Of a stretch of DNA of 64,000 nt, positions 16,759 through 26,770 are shown in pieces. The first letter of the stretch is position 1. Each line of letters begins with the position of its first letter. The DNA lies in NCBI RefSeq assembly GCF_020181595.1, contig NZ_CP084028.1, forward strand, positions 2,241,193-2,305,192. Reading direction: 5' to 3'. A model generated the notes under the pieces. The model saw only the letters and a program-made list of their open reading frames with translations. It made no database searches and was not told the DNA's origin. The translations under genes were made by a program, and so were the position numbers. Origin of the DNA: [Mycobacterium] vasticus (GTDB taxonomy: Bacteria > Actinomycetota > Actinomycetes > Mycobacteriales > Mycobacteriaceae).

Positions 16759-19539
16759 CTACCCGGCGTCAACGGCCACGACCCCGCGTAAAACCGTGTC
16801 GATCGCCTGTTTTGCCGTAGCGCGCAGTTCCGGCGAAGGCGCGGCATTGCGCAGCTGATCGAGCAGGTCAAGCACCTGGCGGCACCACCGCACGAAGTCA
16901 CCCGCCGACAGCGGTGAACCACCGCCCGCGGAATCCGATGCCGCCAATGCCCCGGCCAGATCACCCGATCGGGCCCAGCGGTACACCGCGGCGACGAATC
17001 CGTCGTCGGGTTCCCGGCTGGTGGTGATGCCGTGACGGCGCTCGTCGGCCCGCAGCTGCGCGGACAGTTTGCCGGTCTGCTGAAGCGCGCGCCGGATCGC
17101 CCCGGTCGGCGCCTGCAGGGTCGGCTGCCCACTGCCCGAATCCTGGCCGCCGCGCGTTTCGAACAGCACGGCAGAGACCACGGCGGCCAATTCGGCGGGA
17201 CCCAGGCTGTCCCAGGCGCCGGTGCGCAGGCATTCGGCGACCAACAGATCACTTTCGCTGTAGATCCGGGCGAGCATCCGACCGTCTTCGGTCACGGTCG
17301 GGTCGGCCTGCCCCTCGCCGGCGGTGCCCGCGGCGATGAAGCCGCGTTCGACGAGCAGCCCGACGATCCGGTCGAAGGTGCGTGCCAACGAGTTGGTGGC
17401 CGCCTGGACCTTCCTGCGCAGTTGAGTGTTGTCCGACTCCACCCGCAGGTAACGCTCGGCGACTCGGACCTTGTCCTCGCGATCGGGCGTGGCGTGCACC
17501 GGGTGCTCCCGCATCCGCTGTCGTAGCGCCTCCAGCTCCGGATCCACCGGGGTATCCCGGACGCCGCCGCGCCGACCGCGCCCGTCGGGCACCACGAGCT
17601 CGGCTGCGGCCGAGCGCAGCGCTGAGGCCAGGTCGCGCCGGACCCGGGGCTGGCGGTGTTCGACGTGTTTGGGCAGGTTCATGGTGCCGATCGGTGCGGT
17701 GGCGCCGGCGTAGTCCGCCGTCGAGATCCGGCCCGCCCAACGATGCTCGGTCAGCACCAGCGGGCGTGGTTCATCGGAATCCCGATCCGCCTGCAGCACC
17801 ACGGCCAGACCGCCGCGACGGCCGTGGGTGAGGTTGATGATGTCGCCGCGGCGCAGCGCGGCCAGGGCCGCACCGGCCGCTTGGCGCCGTTGCAGCCGCG
17901 ACGCCCGTGCCTGGGCGCGTTCATGTTCGGAGATCTGGGCGCGCAGGCGGGCGTAGTCCAGCACGGCGGAGTCGCGTCCCCCGACCCCGGCTGCGATCTC
18001 GTCGAGGGTCCGCTCGCCGCGTTCGGCGCTGCGCACCAGGCCGACGACGGATCGGTCAGCCTGAAACTGCGCGAAGGACTGCTCCAGCAGTCGGTGGGCC
18101 TGCTGCGGGCCCATCCGATGCACCAGGTTGATCGTCATGTTGTAGGACGGCGCGAACGAGCTTCGCAGCGGGAATGTTCGGGTGGAGGCAAGCCCGGCGA
18201 CCTGGTCCGGGTCGGCGGTGCTCTCCCCCGGATGCCACAGCACCACCGCATGGCCCTCGACGTCGATACCGCGGCGGCCGGCCCGGCCGGTCAGCTGGGT
18301 GTACTCCCCCGGCGTCAGCGCGGCATGCTGCTCGCCGTTGAATTTGACCAGCCGCTCCAGCACCACTGTGCGGGCCGGCATGTTGATGCCCAAAGCCAGT
18401 GTCTCAGTGGCGAACACCGCTTTGACCAGGCCCGCGGTGAACAGCTCTTCAACGGTGTGGCGGAACACCGGTAGCAAACCCGCGTGGTGGCCGGCCAGGC
18501 CGCGCAGCAGGCCCTCCCGCCATTCGTAGTAGCCCAGCACGTCCAGATCGGCGTCGGCGAGGTCGCCGCAGCGGTGGTCGATCACCTCGGCGATCCGGGC
18601 CCGCTCGGATTCGGTGGTCAGCCGCAGCGGTGAGCGCAGGCACTGCTTGACGGCCGCATCGCAGCCGGCCCGCGAGAAGACGAAGGTGATCACCGGCAGC
18701 AGCCCGGCCGACTCCAGCACCGCCACCACGTCAGGTCGCATCGGCGGCCGATAACTCGGCCCACCCGGCCGGCGGCCGCCAGTGCGCCCCGGTCCGCGGC
18801 GGGGATTGTGCCACTCGGTGAGCCGGTCGGCTTCCCGGCGATGGGCGATGTGGCGCAGCAGTTGCGGATCCACCCGGGCCCCGCCGCCGGTGTCCGGCCC
18901 CTCGGCGTCGGGCCGCACCTCGAACAGGTCGAACAACCGCTTGCCGACCATCATGTGCTGCCACAACGGCACCGGCCGATGCTCGTCGACCACCACGGCG
19001 GTGTCGCCGCGCACGGTCTGGATCCAGCCGCCGAACTCCTCGGCGTTGCTGACCGTCGCCGACAGGCTGACCAGCCGAACCTCTGCGGACAGGTGCAGGA
19101 TGACCTCCTCCCAGACCGCACCGCGCATCCGGTCGGCCAGGAAATGCACCTCGTCCATTACGACATGCGAAAGACCCTGCAGTGCAGGCGAATCCGCGTA
19201 CAGCATGTTGCGCAGCACCTCGGTGGTCATCACCACCACCGGCGCGTTCGAGTTGACCGACAGGTCACCGGTCAGCAACCCCACCTTGTCCTTGCCGTAG
19301 CGGGCCACCAGGTCGGTGTACTTCTGATTGCTCAGCGCCTTGATCGGGGTGGTGTAGAAGCACTTTGAGCCGGCCGCCAGGGCCAGATGCACCGCGAACT
19401 CGCCGACGACCGTCTTGCCCGCGCCGGTCGGGGCGCACACCAGCACGCCCCGGCCCTCCTCGAGCGCCTCACAGGCCCGGCGCTGGAAGTCGTCGAGGCC
19501 GAACGGCAGCTCCGCGGTGAACCGGCTCAGCTCGGTCAC
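16759..19539 (-). CDS. helY: ATP-dependent RNA helicase HelY (Ski2/Mtr4-like)
   Basis: A 926-residue superfamily 2 helicase. The Q-motif region is FQRRACEALEEG. Walker A is CAPTGAGKT (residues about 35-43), motif II is DEVH, motif III is SLSATVSN, and motif VI is QLTGRAGRRGID. The latter half holds Ski2-like helical and insert domains (after residue about 480). The GTG start is at 19539. It lies just downstream of tatC and keeps the order of Rv2092c. Roles in RNA turnover or structured-RNA unwinding are known for the family; its precise role in mycobacteria is not defined by sequence. Confidence 0.95.
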   Translation of the reverse strand: MTELSRFTAELPFGLDDFQRRACEALEEGRGVLVCAPTGAGKTVVGEFAVHLALAAGSKCFYTTPIKALSNQKYTDLVARYGKDKVGLLTGDLSVNSNAPVVVMTTEVLRNMLYADSPALQGLSHVVMDEVHFLADRMRGAVWEEVILHLSAEVRLVSLSATVSNAEEFGGWIQTVRGDTAVVVDEHRPVPLWQHMMVGKRLFDLFEVRPDAEGPDTGGGARVDPQLLRHIAHRREADRLTEWHNPRRGPGRTGGRRPGGPSYRPPMRPDVVAVLESAGLLPVITFVFSRAGCDAAVKQCLRSPLRLTTESERARIAEVIDHRCGDLADADLDVLGYYEWREGLLRGLAGHHAGLLPVFRHTVEELFTAGLVKAVFATETLALGINMPARTVVLERLVKFNGEQHAALTPGEYTQLTGRAGRRGIDVEGHAVVLWHPGESTADPDQVAGLASTRTFPLRSSFAPSYNMTINLVHRMGPQQAHRLLEQSFAQFQADRSVVGLVRSAERGERTLDEIAAGVGGRDSAVLDYARLRAQISEHERAQARASRLQRRQAAGAALAALRRGDIINLTHGRRGGLAVVLQADRDSDEPRPLVLTEHRWAGRISTADYAGATAPIGTMNLPKHVEHRQPRVRRDLASALRSAAAELVVPDGRGRRGGVRDTPVDPELEALRQRMREHPVHATPDREDKVRVAERYLRVESDNTQLRRKVQAATNSLARTFDRIVGLLVERGFIAAGTAGEGQADPTVTEDGRMLARIYSESDLLVAECLRTGAWDSLGPAELAAVVSAVLFETRGGQDSGSGQPTLQAPTGAIRRALQQTGKLSAQLRADERRHGITTSREPDDGFVAAVYRWARSGDLAGALAASDSAGGGSPLSAGDFVRWCRQVLDLLDQLRNAAPSPELRATAKQAIDTVLRGVVAVDAG

Positions 19540-19626
19540 GTCGCGCCCGCCTCACTCGCGAGTGTGCACAAATGTATGGCGCCACCAGGGCTTTGCCGGA
19601 CGATTGTGCGCCCTCGCGGGGAGAAA

Positions 19627-20538
19627 TTACTCATGCGGGGTGGCGACGGGTGTGGGCGCTTCGATGATGGAGGCCTCGTCATCGCCGAGTCCCTCGGCCG
19701 CCTCCCGCTTGGCCTTGCGCTTATCGTGCAGCCGGGCGACCTGGATCGCGAACTCCAGCAGCATGGTCAGTGCGAGCCCCAGCGCGGTCATCGAGAACGG
19801 ATCCGAGCCGGGCGTGGCGACGGCGGCGAACGCGAACACCGCGAAGATCAGCCCGCGCCGCCAGGCGGCCAGCCGGGCGTAGCTGAGCACCCCGACCTGG
19901 TTGAGCATCACGATCAGCAGCGGGAACTCGAAGCTGATCCCGAACACCAGCAGCAGGTTGATCAGGAAGCCGAAATAGCGGTCACCGGACAGCGCGGTGA
20001 CCTGCACGTCACTGCCGACGGTCAGCAGGAATCCGAGGGCCTTGGACAGCACCACGTAGGCCAGCACCGCGCCGGTGACGAACAGCACCGCCGCCGACAC
20101 GACGAACACCACCGCAAAGCGCCGCTCCTTGCGGTACAGGCCCGGGGTAATGAAGGCCCACAACTGGTAGAACCAGACCGGGCAGGCCAGCACCACTCCG
20201 GCCATCAGTCCCACTTTGAGCCGCAGCATGAACTGGTCGAAAGGCCCGGTGGCCAGCAACCGGCAGTGGCCCTCGGCGGCGATCTGGGCCCGCGCGGAGT
20301 CGGGCAGCGCGCAATAGGGGTGCCGCAGCCACTCACCGAGGCTTTCCATGCCGAAGAACCCGTGCGAATACCAGCTGAAGCCGAACGCGGTGGTCAGCGC
20401 GATCGCAGCCAGCGAGATCAGCAGCCGGGTGCGCAACTCCCGGATGTGGTCGACGAGCGACATCGTCCCGTCGGGATTGCTGCGGCCACGCCGTTGGCGT
20501 GGGTCCAGCCGCTTGAAAATGCTGGTGGCGCGCACCAT
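19627..20538 (-). CDS. tatC: Twin-arginine translocase subunit TatC
   Basis: The core membrane subunit of the Tat exporter, which recognises twin-arginine signal peptides of folded proteins. The 303-residue protein has six transmembrane segments. Family marks include [18 protein letters not shown] at the N-terminus, [20 protein letters not shown] after the second to third helices, and [12 protein letters not shown]. The ATG at 20538 is preceded by a GTG at 20541, and either may be used. It is 33 bases downstream of tatA and cotranscribed with it. The C-terminal tail is charged ([10 protein letters not shown]). Confidence 0.96.
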   Translation of the reverse strand: MVRATSIFKRLDPRQRRGRSNPDGTMSLVDHIRELRTRLLISLAAIALTTAFGFSWYSHGFFGMESLGEWLRHPYCALPDSARAQIAAEGHCRLLATGPFDQFMLRLKVGLMAGVVLACPVWFYQLWAFITPGLYRKERRFAVVFVVSAAVLFVTGAVLAYVVLSKALGFLLTVGSDVQVTALSGDRYFGFLINLLLVFGISFEFPLLIVMLNQVGVLSYARLAAWRRGLIFAVFAFAAVATPGSDPFSMTALGLALTMLLEFAIQVARLHDKRKAKREAAEGLGDDEASIIEAPTPVATPHE

Positions 20539-20571
20539 CACAAGGCGCTCGGGCGCTGCGGAGGCGACGGC

Positions 20572-20793
20572 CTAGACCGACCGCGGGTCAGCCGGCGGCT
20601 CGACGCGCTCGGACTGCACTGAGGTGGCCGGTGACTCCGGATTGATGTCGTTCTGCAGCTCGCGAACCTCGGATTTGAAGATTCGCAGCGACTTGCCGAG
20701 CGAACGAGCCGCGTCGGGCAGCCGCTTGGCGCCGAACAGCACAACCATCACGACCAACAGGATGAACCAGTGCCACGGACTGAGACTGCCCAC
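20572..20793 (-). CDS. tatA: Sec-independent translocase subunit TatA
   Basis: A 73-residue pore-forming partner of TatC. It has one N-terminal membrane helix ([20 protein letters not shown]), then the amphipathic helix [20 protein letters not shown] and an acidic tail. The GTG at 20793 has GGAGG 8 bases upstream. It lies between pafC and tatC in the order pafB-pafC-tatA-tatC-helY, as in H37Rv. No tatB-like gene is in the window. Confidence 0.95.
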   Translation of the reverse strand: MGSLSPWHWFILLVVMVVLFGAKRLPDAARSLGKSLRIFKSEVRELQNDINPESPATSVQSERVEPPADPRSV

Positions 20794-20833
20794 TTCGGAT
20801 ACCTCCAGACGTCGGAGTCGATGCTACCGCAGC

Positions 20834-21772
20834 TCAGGACTGGTAGGCCGCCAGCGCAGCCACCGCGGCGTCGCGCACCCGGGTGGCCAGCGACGCGGGC
20901 GCCTCGATTTGCACGTCGTCGCCCATTCCCAGCAGCAACCGGGTGAGCCACTCGTCGGAGGCGTAGGTCATGGCCGCCTCGGACCAGCCGTCGGGCAACT
21001 CACGCAGCAGCCGCATCGGGTAGTACTCGAACATCCACGACGCCGACGGCGCCACCCGCACGGTGGCGATCGGCATCGACGGGTCGGCGTCGAACAGCGC
21101 GGTGTCGGTTTCGGCCTGCCGCGCCGGCCCCGGCGGCGCCGACGGCTCATCGAGCAGCTGCGCGCCGTCGATCCGGTCGAATCGGAACAGCCGAACGCCG
21201 GCGGACTCGCGGCACCACGCCTCCAGGTAGCTGTGGTTGGCGATCAGCACCACCCGGATCGGGTCGACGGTCCGGTGCGAGGAGGTGTCGCGGGAGGCGG
21301 CGTAGTAGTCGATGGCCAGCGCGCGGCGTTGCTGCACGGCATCGCGGACGGTGTCGGCCGTGGCGTTGTCTCCGGTCGTGGCCTCGGGCTCCGCCTGCGC
21401 TGACCCGGCGGCATTCTCGATCTTGGCGATCGCGCTGCGGGCGGCCCGCCGATCGACGATGCCGGGCATGTCGACCAGCGCCCGCAACGCCATCAGCACG
21501 GCGGTGGCCTCCGGTGATGTCAGCCGCAGCGGCCGATCGACCCCCGCCGATTCATAGCAGTAGATCCGGTCGTCATAGAACGTCAGGTCGATCAGGTCCC
21601 CAGGCCCGTAGCCCGGCAACCCTGACACTGCCAGCAATTCCAGGTCCGACTGCAGCTGTGCGACGCTCACGCCCAGTTCGGCGGCGGCCTTTTCTTTGCT
21701 GATCCCGGGGCGGGCCAGAAAGTACGGGACCATGTTCAGCAGCCGTGCCAGCCGCGTCGACAGCTGGCTCAT
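20834..21772 (-). CDS. pafC: PafC, WYL-domain transcription regulator of the DNA-damage response
   Basis: A 312-residue protein: an N-terminal winged helix-turn-helix (GISKEKAAAELGVSVAQLQSDL), a WYL domain (RALAIDYYAASRDTSSHRTVDPIRV, then SYLEAWCRESAGVRLFRFDRI) and a WCX extension. With PafB it forms the activator that responds to DNA damage and switches on the LexA-independent mycobacterial repair genes. The ATG overlaps the pafB stop by 4 bases (ATGA), so the two are translated together as a heterodimer. Confidence 0.95.
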   Translation of the reverse strand: MSQLSTRLARLLNMVPYFLARPGISKEKAAAELGVSVAQLQSDLELLAVSGLPGYGPGDLIDLTFYDDRIYCYESAGVDRPLRLTSPEATAVLMALRALVDMPGIVDRRAARSAIAKIENAAGSAQAEPEATTGDNATADTVRDAVQQRRALAIDYYAASRDTSSHRTVDPIRVVLIANHSYLEAWCRESAGVRLFRFDRIDGAQLLDEPSAPPGPARQAETDTALFDADPSMPIATVRVAPSASWMFEYYPMRLLRELPDGWSEAAMTYASDEWLTRLLLGMGDDVQIEAPASLATRVRDAAVAALAAYQS

Positions 21773-22764
21773 GCCGAAGCCTCCCGGACCCGGGCGCTGA
21801 GCCTGGCCACCACGTCGTCACGTAGCGCCGACGGCTCAAGGACGACGGCGTCGGCGCCATAGCCGGCGATCTCCCGGGCGAGTCGGTCGTGAGTGCCCAG
21901 ATCGACCTCGATGACGTCGCCGTCGCGGCCGGCACGGGCTTCGCGGTGCACAACCCTGCCTGCCCGGCGTAGCGCGACGGCACGGCCGTCGGCGACCCAG
22001 ATCCGGGCCTGCACACCACTGGGGGCCTCACCCACGGCGTCGGCGACGATCCGGCGCAGTTCCTCGACCGGTGGGCGGGTCGCGCTGTCGGCGGGCCCGA
22101 TCTGGCGGACCTGCGGTGCGATCCGCGACATCCGGAACATCCGGACGCCGTTGCGGTCGCGGTCATGGCCCACCAGGTACCAACGGCCGCCTTGGGTGAC
22201 CACACCCCACGGCTCGACAGTGCGGGTGACATAGGCGTCCACCGGCGACGGGCGGTGCTCGAATTGCACAGCCTGCCGCGCTTGGACCGCAGCCGTCAGG
22301 GCGTCCAGGGCCGGCTCGGCCTGGTGGATTCCGGGAAGCGCGGCCGGCGACGCGACGAGCACCTCGGCCCGCACCGGATCGACCTCGACACCGGCGGCAT
22401 GCAATTTGGCCACCGCGCCTTGAGCATTGGCCCGCAGCTCCGGCGACTGCCACAGCTGGACCGCAACCGCTACCGCGGCGGCCTCATCACCGTTGAGCTC
22501 GATTGCCGGCAGTGCGTAGGCCTTGGGGTTGATGCGGTATCCGTCGATGGTCTCGAACCCGGAGGCCTTGCCGGTCTCCAGCGGAATGCCCAGATCGCGC
22601 AGCTCGTTCTTGTCGCGCTCGAACATCCGGGAGAAGGCCTCGTCGCTGGGGCTGTCGCCGTAACCGACCACGGTGCTGCGGATCCTGTCCGCGCTCAGGT
22701 AGCTGCGGGTCGCCAGTAACGCGATGACGAGGTTCAGAAGTCGTTCGACCTTGGCGGTTGCCAT
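21769..22764 (-). CDS. pafB: PafB, WYL-domain partner of PafC
   Basis: A 331-residue paralogue of PafC: an N-terminal winged helix-turn-helix (KVERLLNLVIALLATRSYLS), then a WYL domain (AVQFEHRPSPVDAYVTRTVEPW, GRWYLVGHDRDRNGVRMFRM) and a WCX domain. The ATG at 22764 starts M-A-T-A-K-V-E-R, the usual family start. An upstream extension into pafA is possible but not supported. It is 17 bases downstream of pafA, in one operon with it, although PafB and PafC are not needed for pupylation. Confidence 0.95.
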   Translation of the reverse strand: MATAKVERLLNLVIALLATRSYLSADRIRSTVVGYGDSPSDEAFSRMFERDKNELRDLGIPLETGKASGFETIDGYRINPKAYALPAIELNGDEAAAVAVAVQLWQSPELRANAQGAVAKLHAAGVEVDPVRAEVLVASPAALPGIHQAEPALDALTAAVQARQAVQFEHRPSPVDAYVTRTVEPWGVVTQGGRWYLVGHDRDRNGVRMFRMSRIAPQVRQIGPADSATRPPVEELRRIVADAVGEAPSGVQARIWVADGRAVALRRAGRVVHREARAGRDGDVIEVDLGTHDRLAREIAGYGADAVVLEPSALRDDVVARLSARVREASA

Positions 22765-22781
22765 GGGTGACAGCGTAGGTG

Positions 22782-24143
22782 CTACATGCTGGCGATGAGC
22801 CGTTTGACCCGCTCGTCGACCGCGCGGAACGGGTCTTTGCACAGCACGGTGCGCTGGGCCTGGTCGTTGAGCTTGAGGTGCACCCAATCGACGGTGAAGT
22901 CGCGGCCGGCTGCCTGTGCGGCACTGATGAATTCACCGCGCAGTTTGGCCCGGGTGGTCTGCGGCGGGGTGTCGACGGCGGCGTCCACCTCTTCGTCGGT
23001 GGTGATCCGGGCGGCCAGTCCCTTGCGCTGCAGCAGATCGAACACTCCGCGGCCGCGTTTGATGTCGTGATAGGCCAGATCCAGTTGGGCGATCTTCGGG
23101 TCCGACAACTCCATGCTGTAGCGATCCTGGTAGCGCTGGAACAGCTTTCGCTTGATCACCCAGTCGATCTCGGTGTCGACCTTTGCGAAGTCCTGGGATT
23201 CGACGGCGTCGAGTTGACGTCCCCACAGGTCGATCACCTGGTCCAGCTGCGAACTGCTGGCCGCGCGCGTGCGCACGTAATCGACGGCCCGCCCGTAGTA
23301 CTCCCGCTGGATGTCCAGGGCGCTGGCCTGGCGCCCGCCGGCCAGCCGAACCGGGCGCCGACCGGTGACGTCGTGGCTGACCTCGCGGATCGCCCGGATC
23401 GGGTTGTCCAGGGAGAAGTCGCGGAACGACACCCCCGCCTCGATCATCTCCAGCACCAGCGAGGCGCTGCCCACCTTGAGCAAGGTGGTGGTCTCGGACA
23501 TGTTGGAGTCGCCGACGATGACGTGCAGTCGCCGGTACTTCTCGGCATCGGCGTGGGGTTCGTCGCGGGTGTTGATGATCGGACGCGAACGTGTGGTCGC
23601 GCTCGAGACGCCCTCCCAGATGTGCTCGGCGCGCTGGGACAGGCAGAACGTGGCGGCCTTGGGGGTCTGCAGCACCTTGCCGGCGCCGCAGATCAGCTGA
23701 CGTGTCACCAGAAACGGCAGCAGCACATCGGAGATCCGGGAGAACTCCCCGGCTCGCACGATCAGGTAGTTCTCGTGGCAGCCGTAGGAGTTTCCGGCGG
23801 AGTCGGTGTTGTTCTTGAACAGGTAGATGTCGCCGCCGATGCCCTCGTCGGCCAGGCGCTGTTCGGCGTCGATCAGCAGGTCTTCGAGCACCCGCTCGCC
23901 GGCCCGATCATGGGTGACCAGCTGAATCAGGTTGTCGCACTCCGCGGTGGCGTACTCGGGATGACTGCCCACATCGAGATAGAGCCGAGCCCCGTTGCGC
24001 AGGAACACATTCGAACTGCGGCCCCATGACACCACCCGGCGGAACAGGTAGCGCGCCACCTCGTCGGGGGAAAGCCGCCGATGCCCGTGAAAGGTGCAGG
24101 TGACACCGAACTCGGTCTCGATGCCCATGATTCTGCGCTGCAC
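22782..24143 (-). CDS. pafA: Pup-protein ligase PafA
   Basis: Attaches the prokaryotic ubiquitin-like protein Pup to lysines of target proteins, using ATP. The 453 residues are close to the M. tuberculosis length (452) and nearly identical over long stretches. The nucleotide-binding glutamates are in MGIETEFG and the catalytic aspartate is D57 in [12 protein letters not shown]. Conserved [17 protein letters not shown] and [14 protein letters not shown] are present. The GTG at 24143 lies 7 bases after a TAGGCT box, suggesting a leaderless message. The Pup and proteasome genes are not in this window. Confidence 0.97.
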   Translation of the reverse strand: MQRRIMGIETEFGVTCTFHGHRRLSPDEVARYLFRRVVSWGRSSNVFLRNGARLYLDVGSHPEYATAECDNLIQLVTHDRAGERVLEDLLIDAEQRLADEGIGGDIYLFKNNTDSAGNSYGCHENYLIVRAGEFSRISDVLLPFLVTRQLICGAGKVLQTPKAATFCLSQRAEHIWEGVSSATTRSRPIINTRDEPHADAEKYRRLHVIVGDSNMSETTTLLKVGSASLVLEMIEAGVSFRDFSLDNPIRAIREVSHDVTGRRPVRLAGGRQASALDIQREYYGRAVDYVRTRAASSSQLDQVIDLWGRQLDAVESQDFAKVDTEIDWVIKRKLFQRYQDRYSMELSDPKIAQLDLAYHDIKRGRGVFDLLQRKGLAARITTDEEVDAAVDTPPQTTRAKLRGEFISAAQAAGRDFTVDWVHLKLNDQAQRTVLCKDPFRAVDERVKRLIASM

Positions 24144-24150
24144 GCAACTG

Positions 24151-24156
24151 AGCCTA
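24151..24156 (-). promoter_or_regulatory. -10 element for leaderless pafABC transcript
   Basis: TAGGCT on the minus strand ends 7 bases before the GTG of pafA. No ribosome binding site is visible. Confidence 0.5.
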
Positions 24157-24197
24157 CTGGGTCACCGGCGGCAACGGTGGGCAGACGCGCCTGGTGG

Positions 24198-24833
24198 TCA
24201 GGCCGACGGCTGCTCGGTGCCCGTCAGGGACTCCAGCACCACCTCGGCAACCCGCCGCATGGTGGTCCGCTGGTCCATCGCCGCGCGCTGGATCCATTTG
24301 AACGCCTCGGGCTCGGTAAGGCCCTGCTTGGCCTGCAGCAGGCCCTTGGCGCGTTCGACCAGCTTGCGGGTTTCGAGCTGCTCGGACAGGGTGCTGACTT
24401 CGTGTTCCAGGGCGGTGATCTCCTCCGAGCGGCTCAGCGCCAACTCGATGGCCGGTACCAGGTCCCCGGCCGAGAACGGTTTGACCAGATACGCCATCGC
24501 GCCGGCGTCGCGGGCGCGCTCGACCAGGTCGCGCTGACTGAAGGCGGTGAGCATGACCACCGGCGCGATGCGTTTGGCGGCGATCTCCGATGCCGCGTCG
24601 ATGCCGTCGCGCCGCGGCATCTTCACGTCGATGATGACCAGGTCGGGGCGCAACTGTTCGGCGAGCTCGACGGCTTCCTGGCCGTCGGCGGCCTCGCCCA
24701 CCACGTCGTAGCCCTCGTCCCTGAGCATCTCGGCGAGGTCCATCCGGATCAGGGACTCGTCCTCGGCGATGACGACCCGGCGCGCCGGACGTGGCGCGGG
24801 GTCAGACTCGGGAGCGTTGTTCGACGCAGTCAT
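24198..24833 (-). CDS. pdtaR: ANTAR-domain response regulator PdtaR
   Basis: A 211-residue response regulator that acts on RNA rather than DNA. The receiver domain (about 18-135) has the acidic pocket AEDES, phosphoacceptor D69 in VIIDVKMPR, and the switch lysine in YLVKPFSAGD. The C-terminal ANTAR domain (about 145-200, KLVERAKGLLQAKQGLTEPEAFKWI) binds paired-hairpin RNA antiterminators. The ATG at 24833 is preferred to a GTG one codon before it. The partner kinase PdtaS is not in the window. Its usual H37Rv neighbour Rv1625c (the cyclase) follows beyond a tRNA gene. Confidence 0.94.
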   Translation of the reverse strand: MTASNNAPESDPAPRPARRVVIAEDESLIRMDLAEMLRDEGYDVVGEAADGQEAVELAEQLRPDLVIIDVKMPRRDGIDAASEIAAKRIAPVVMLTAFSQRDLVERARDAGAMAYLVKPFSAGDLVPAIELALSRSEEITALEHEVSTLSEQLETRKLVERAKGLLQAKQGLTEPEAFKWIQRAAMDQRTTMRRVAEVVLESLTGTEQPSA

Positions 24834-24913
24834 CACCCCATTCTGTCGCGCCTGCCGGCGGCGGCAACACCCCAGGGCATCGTCTATGGTGGGAGACCGC
24901 GCGCCAGCGCCGG

Positions 24914-24987
24914 GCCCTCGTATCCCAACTGGCAGAGGAAACGGATTCAAAACCCGTACAGTGTGAGTTCGAATCTCACCGAGGGCA
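24914..24987 (+). tRNA. tRNA-Leu (anticodon CAA), short variable loop
   Basis: A 74-base tRNA. The acceptor stem pairs GCCCTCG (24914-24920) with CGAGGGC (24980-24986), with discriminator A. The D arm is TCC/GGA. The anticodon stem is ACGGA/CCCGT with an A-C mismatch at its last pair, and the loop TTCAAAA puts CAA at 24948-24950. The T arm is GTGAG-TTCGAAT-CTCAC. The variable region is only 5 bases (24958-24962), class I length, although tRNA-Leu is normally class II. CCA is not encoded. Decodes UUG. Confidence 0.9.
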
Positions 24988-25005
24988 CTACGAACACACC
25001 GCGTC

Positions 25006-25332
25006 TCAGCGCGGCGAGTACATGATCACCCCCACTCCCACCAGACAGATCAGCGCGCCCAGCACGTCGGCGCGGTCGGGCGCGAAGCCGTCGAAGGCCA
25101 TCCCCCACGCCAGCGAGCCGGCGATGAACACCCCACCGTAGGCGGCCAGGATGCGGCCGAACTGGGCGTCGGGTTGCAAGGTGGCGACAAAGCCGTACAG
25201 GCCCAGGGCGATCACCCCGGCCCCGGCCCAGAGCAGGCCGCGGTGTTCGCGCACGCCCTGCCACACCAGCCAGGCGCCGCCGATCTCGGCGATGGCGGCC
25301 AACACGAACAGCGCAACAGAACGAATGACCAT
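25006..25332 (-). CDS. YnfA/UPF0060 small membrane protein
   Basis: A 108-residue protein with four hydrophobic segments. The family signatures are [47 protein letters not shown] and the C-terminal [17 protein letters not shown]. The ATG at 25332 gives the standard length. UPF0060 resembles half of a small multidrug-resistance transporter; transport is unproven. It lies between the tRNA and the cyclase, a place where H37Rv, as I recall, has no such gene (Rv2639c is elsewhere), so it may have arrived locally. Confidence 0.88.
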   Translation of the reverse strand: MVIRSVALFVLAAIAEIGGAWLVWQGVREHRGLLWAGAGVIALGLYGFVATLQPDAQFGRILAAYGGVFIAGSLAWGMAFDGFAPDRADVLGALICLVGVGVIMYSPR

Positions 25333-25385
25333 GGTTATGAACCCTAGCCACGGCGCGAAAACGTCGTCTGTGCAGCTCACCGGGC

Positions 25386-25391
25386 TAAGCT
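25386..25391 (+). promoter_or_regulatory. -10 element for leaderless adenylate cyclase gene
   Basis: TAAGCT ends 6 bases before the GTG at 25398. No Shine-Dalgarno sequence is present. Confidence 0.5.
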
Positions 25392-25397
25392 GGGCAC

Positions 25398-26708
25398 GTG
25401 ACGAGCAGGCGGTTCCACCTGGTGCCTCTTGAGGGCCAGGCCCCCTATCTGCAGTCGCACTGCATGCCCGCCCGCACCCGGCACTACGCGACGCGCTTGT
25501 CGCGGCGGCTGCGAATCCTCAAAGTCTGCGCCGGGCTCGCCGCGCTCATCAGTGCCTGCTTCGGGGTCCTGGAGATCTGGGCGGACTCCACCTATTGGTG
25601 GATCGGCGCGCTGAATCTGGTTGCCGCCGCCGCACTGGCGCTCACGCCGATGCTCTACCGCTACGGCGAACTCGTGGCCCCGTTGACTTTCGTGGCCATC
25701 GCCTATGCGACGACGTTCACCGTGTGCTGGGTGGTCGGCACCAATTCGGGCATCCAGTTCTACTTCCTCGCGTCGGCCTCGATCAGTGTGCTGATCCTCG
25801 GCATCGACCGGATCGCCCTGGCCTCCGTCGTTGCCGCGCTCGGCGCCGCGCTGGCGATCATCCTCGAGTTCGCCGTCCCGGGCAACAACCTGGACCAGCC
25901 GGACTGGCTGCGCAACACGGCGTTCGTGCTGGTGGTGGTCTCGGCATGTTTCATGATCGTGGCCGCGGTCTGGTACACGCTGCGTGAGACCGCGCAGGCC
26001 GAGCAGGCCATGGAAGCCGAGTACGAACGCTCTGAAGCACTGCTGGCCAACATCCTGCCGGCCAGTGTCGCCGACCGGCTGAAGAATCCGGCCGTCGACG
26101 TGATCGCCGACAGCTACCCGGACGCCTCGGTGCTGTTCGCCGACATCGCCGACTTCACCAGGCGGGCCAGCCAGAGTGATCCCGTCGAATTGGTCAGGTT
26201 CCTCAACGACCTCTACACCGGCCTGGACCGTCTCGTCGACAAGCACGGGCTGGAGAAGATCAAGACCAGCGGTGATTCCTACATGGTGGTCAGCGGAGTG
26301 CCCGACCCCAATCCGAATCACCTGCATGCGCTGGCCCGCCTCGCGCTCGACATCGCCGGTACCGTCGCCGCGCTCCGCGATCCACTGGGTCAGCCGGTCT
26401 CGTTGCGGATCGGCCTGGCGGCCGGACCGGTGGTGGCCGGCGTCGTCGGCAACCTGCGTTTCTTCTACGACATGTGGGGTGACGCGGTGAACCTGGCCGC
26501 CCGTATGGAGTCGACCGGGGTCCAGAACCGCATCCAGGTGCCGCAGGAGGTCTACGAACGGCTGCGGGCGGACTTCGTTTTCGAGGAACGCGGCGACGTC
26601 GACGTCAAAGGCAAGGGAGTCATGCGTACGTGGTTTCTCACCGGCGCACAGGCGCGGGCCTCGCGTGATCGGGGTCTGGTCGCATTGTCGGTGACCCAGT
26701 CGCCCTGA
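25398..26708 (+). CDS. cya: Membrane-anchored class III adenylate cyclase (Rv1625c type)
   Basis: A 436-residue cyclase with six transmembrane segments (about 42-195), a short coiled linker ([23 protein letters not shown]) and one class III catalytic domain (240-430). All residues known to matter in Rv1625c are present at a constant offset of 7: metal aspartates D249 and D293, ATP-specifying K289 and D358, and transition-state N365 and R369. It should therefore be an active ATP-specific homodimeric cyclase. The membrane part resembles half of a mammalian adenylyl cyclase. Its position next to pdtaR is conserved with H37Rv. Confidence 0.95.
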   Translation: MTSRRFHLVPLEGQAPYLQSHCMPARTRHYATRLSRRLRILKVCAGLAALISACFGVLEIWADSTYWWIGALNLVAAAALALTPMLYRYGELVAPLTFVAIAYATTFTVCWVVGTNSGIQFYFLASASISVLILGIDRIALASVVAALGAALAIILEFAVPGNNLDQPDWLRNTAFVLVVVSACFMIVAAVWYTLRETAQAEQAMEAEYERSEALLANILPASVADRLKNPAVDVIADSYPDASVLFADIADFTRRASQSDPVELVRFLNDLYTGLDRLVDKHGLEKIKTSGDSYMVVSGVPDPNPNHLHALARLALDIAGTVAALRDPLGQPVSLRIGLAAGPVVAGVVGNLRFFYDMWGDAVNLAARMESTGVQNRIQVPQEVYERLRADFVFEERGDVDVKGKGVMRTWFLTGAQARASRDRGLVALSVTQSP

Positions 26709-26770
26709 CCTACCTGCGCGACGGTGCCGTAGGGTCCCGAAACAGGTTGTCCCCCACGATGAGGATTTCA

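Noticed and set aside
24914..24987. The tRNA as a phage attachment site with an inserted element
   Set aside because: No integrase, direct repeat of the tRNA 3' end or foreign composition was seen to its right; ynfA alone is not evidence of an integrated element.
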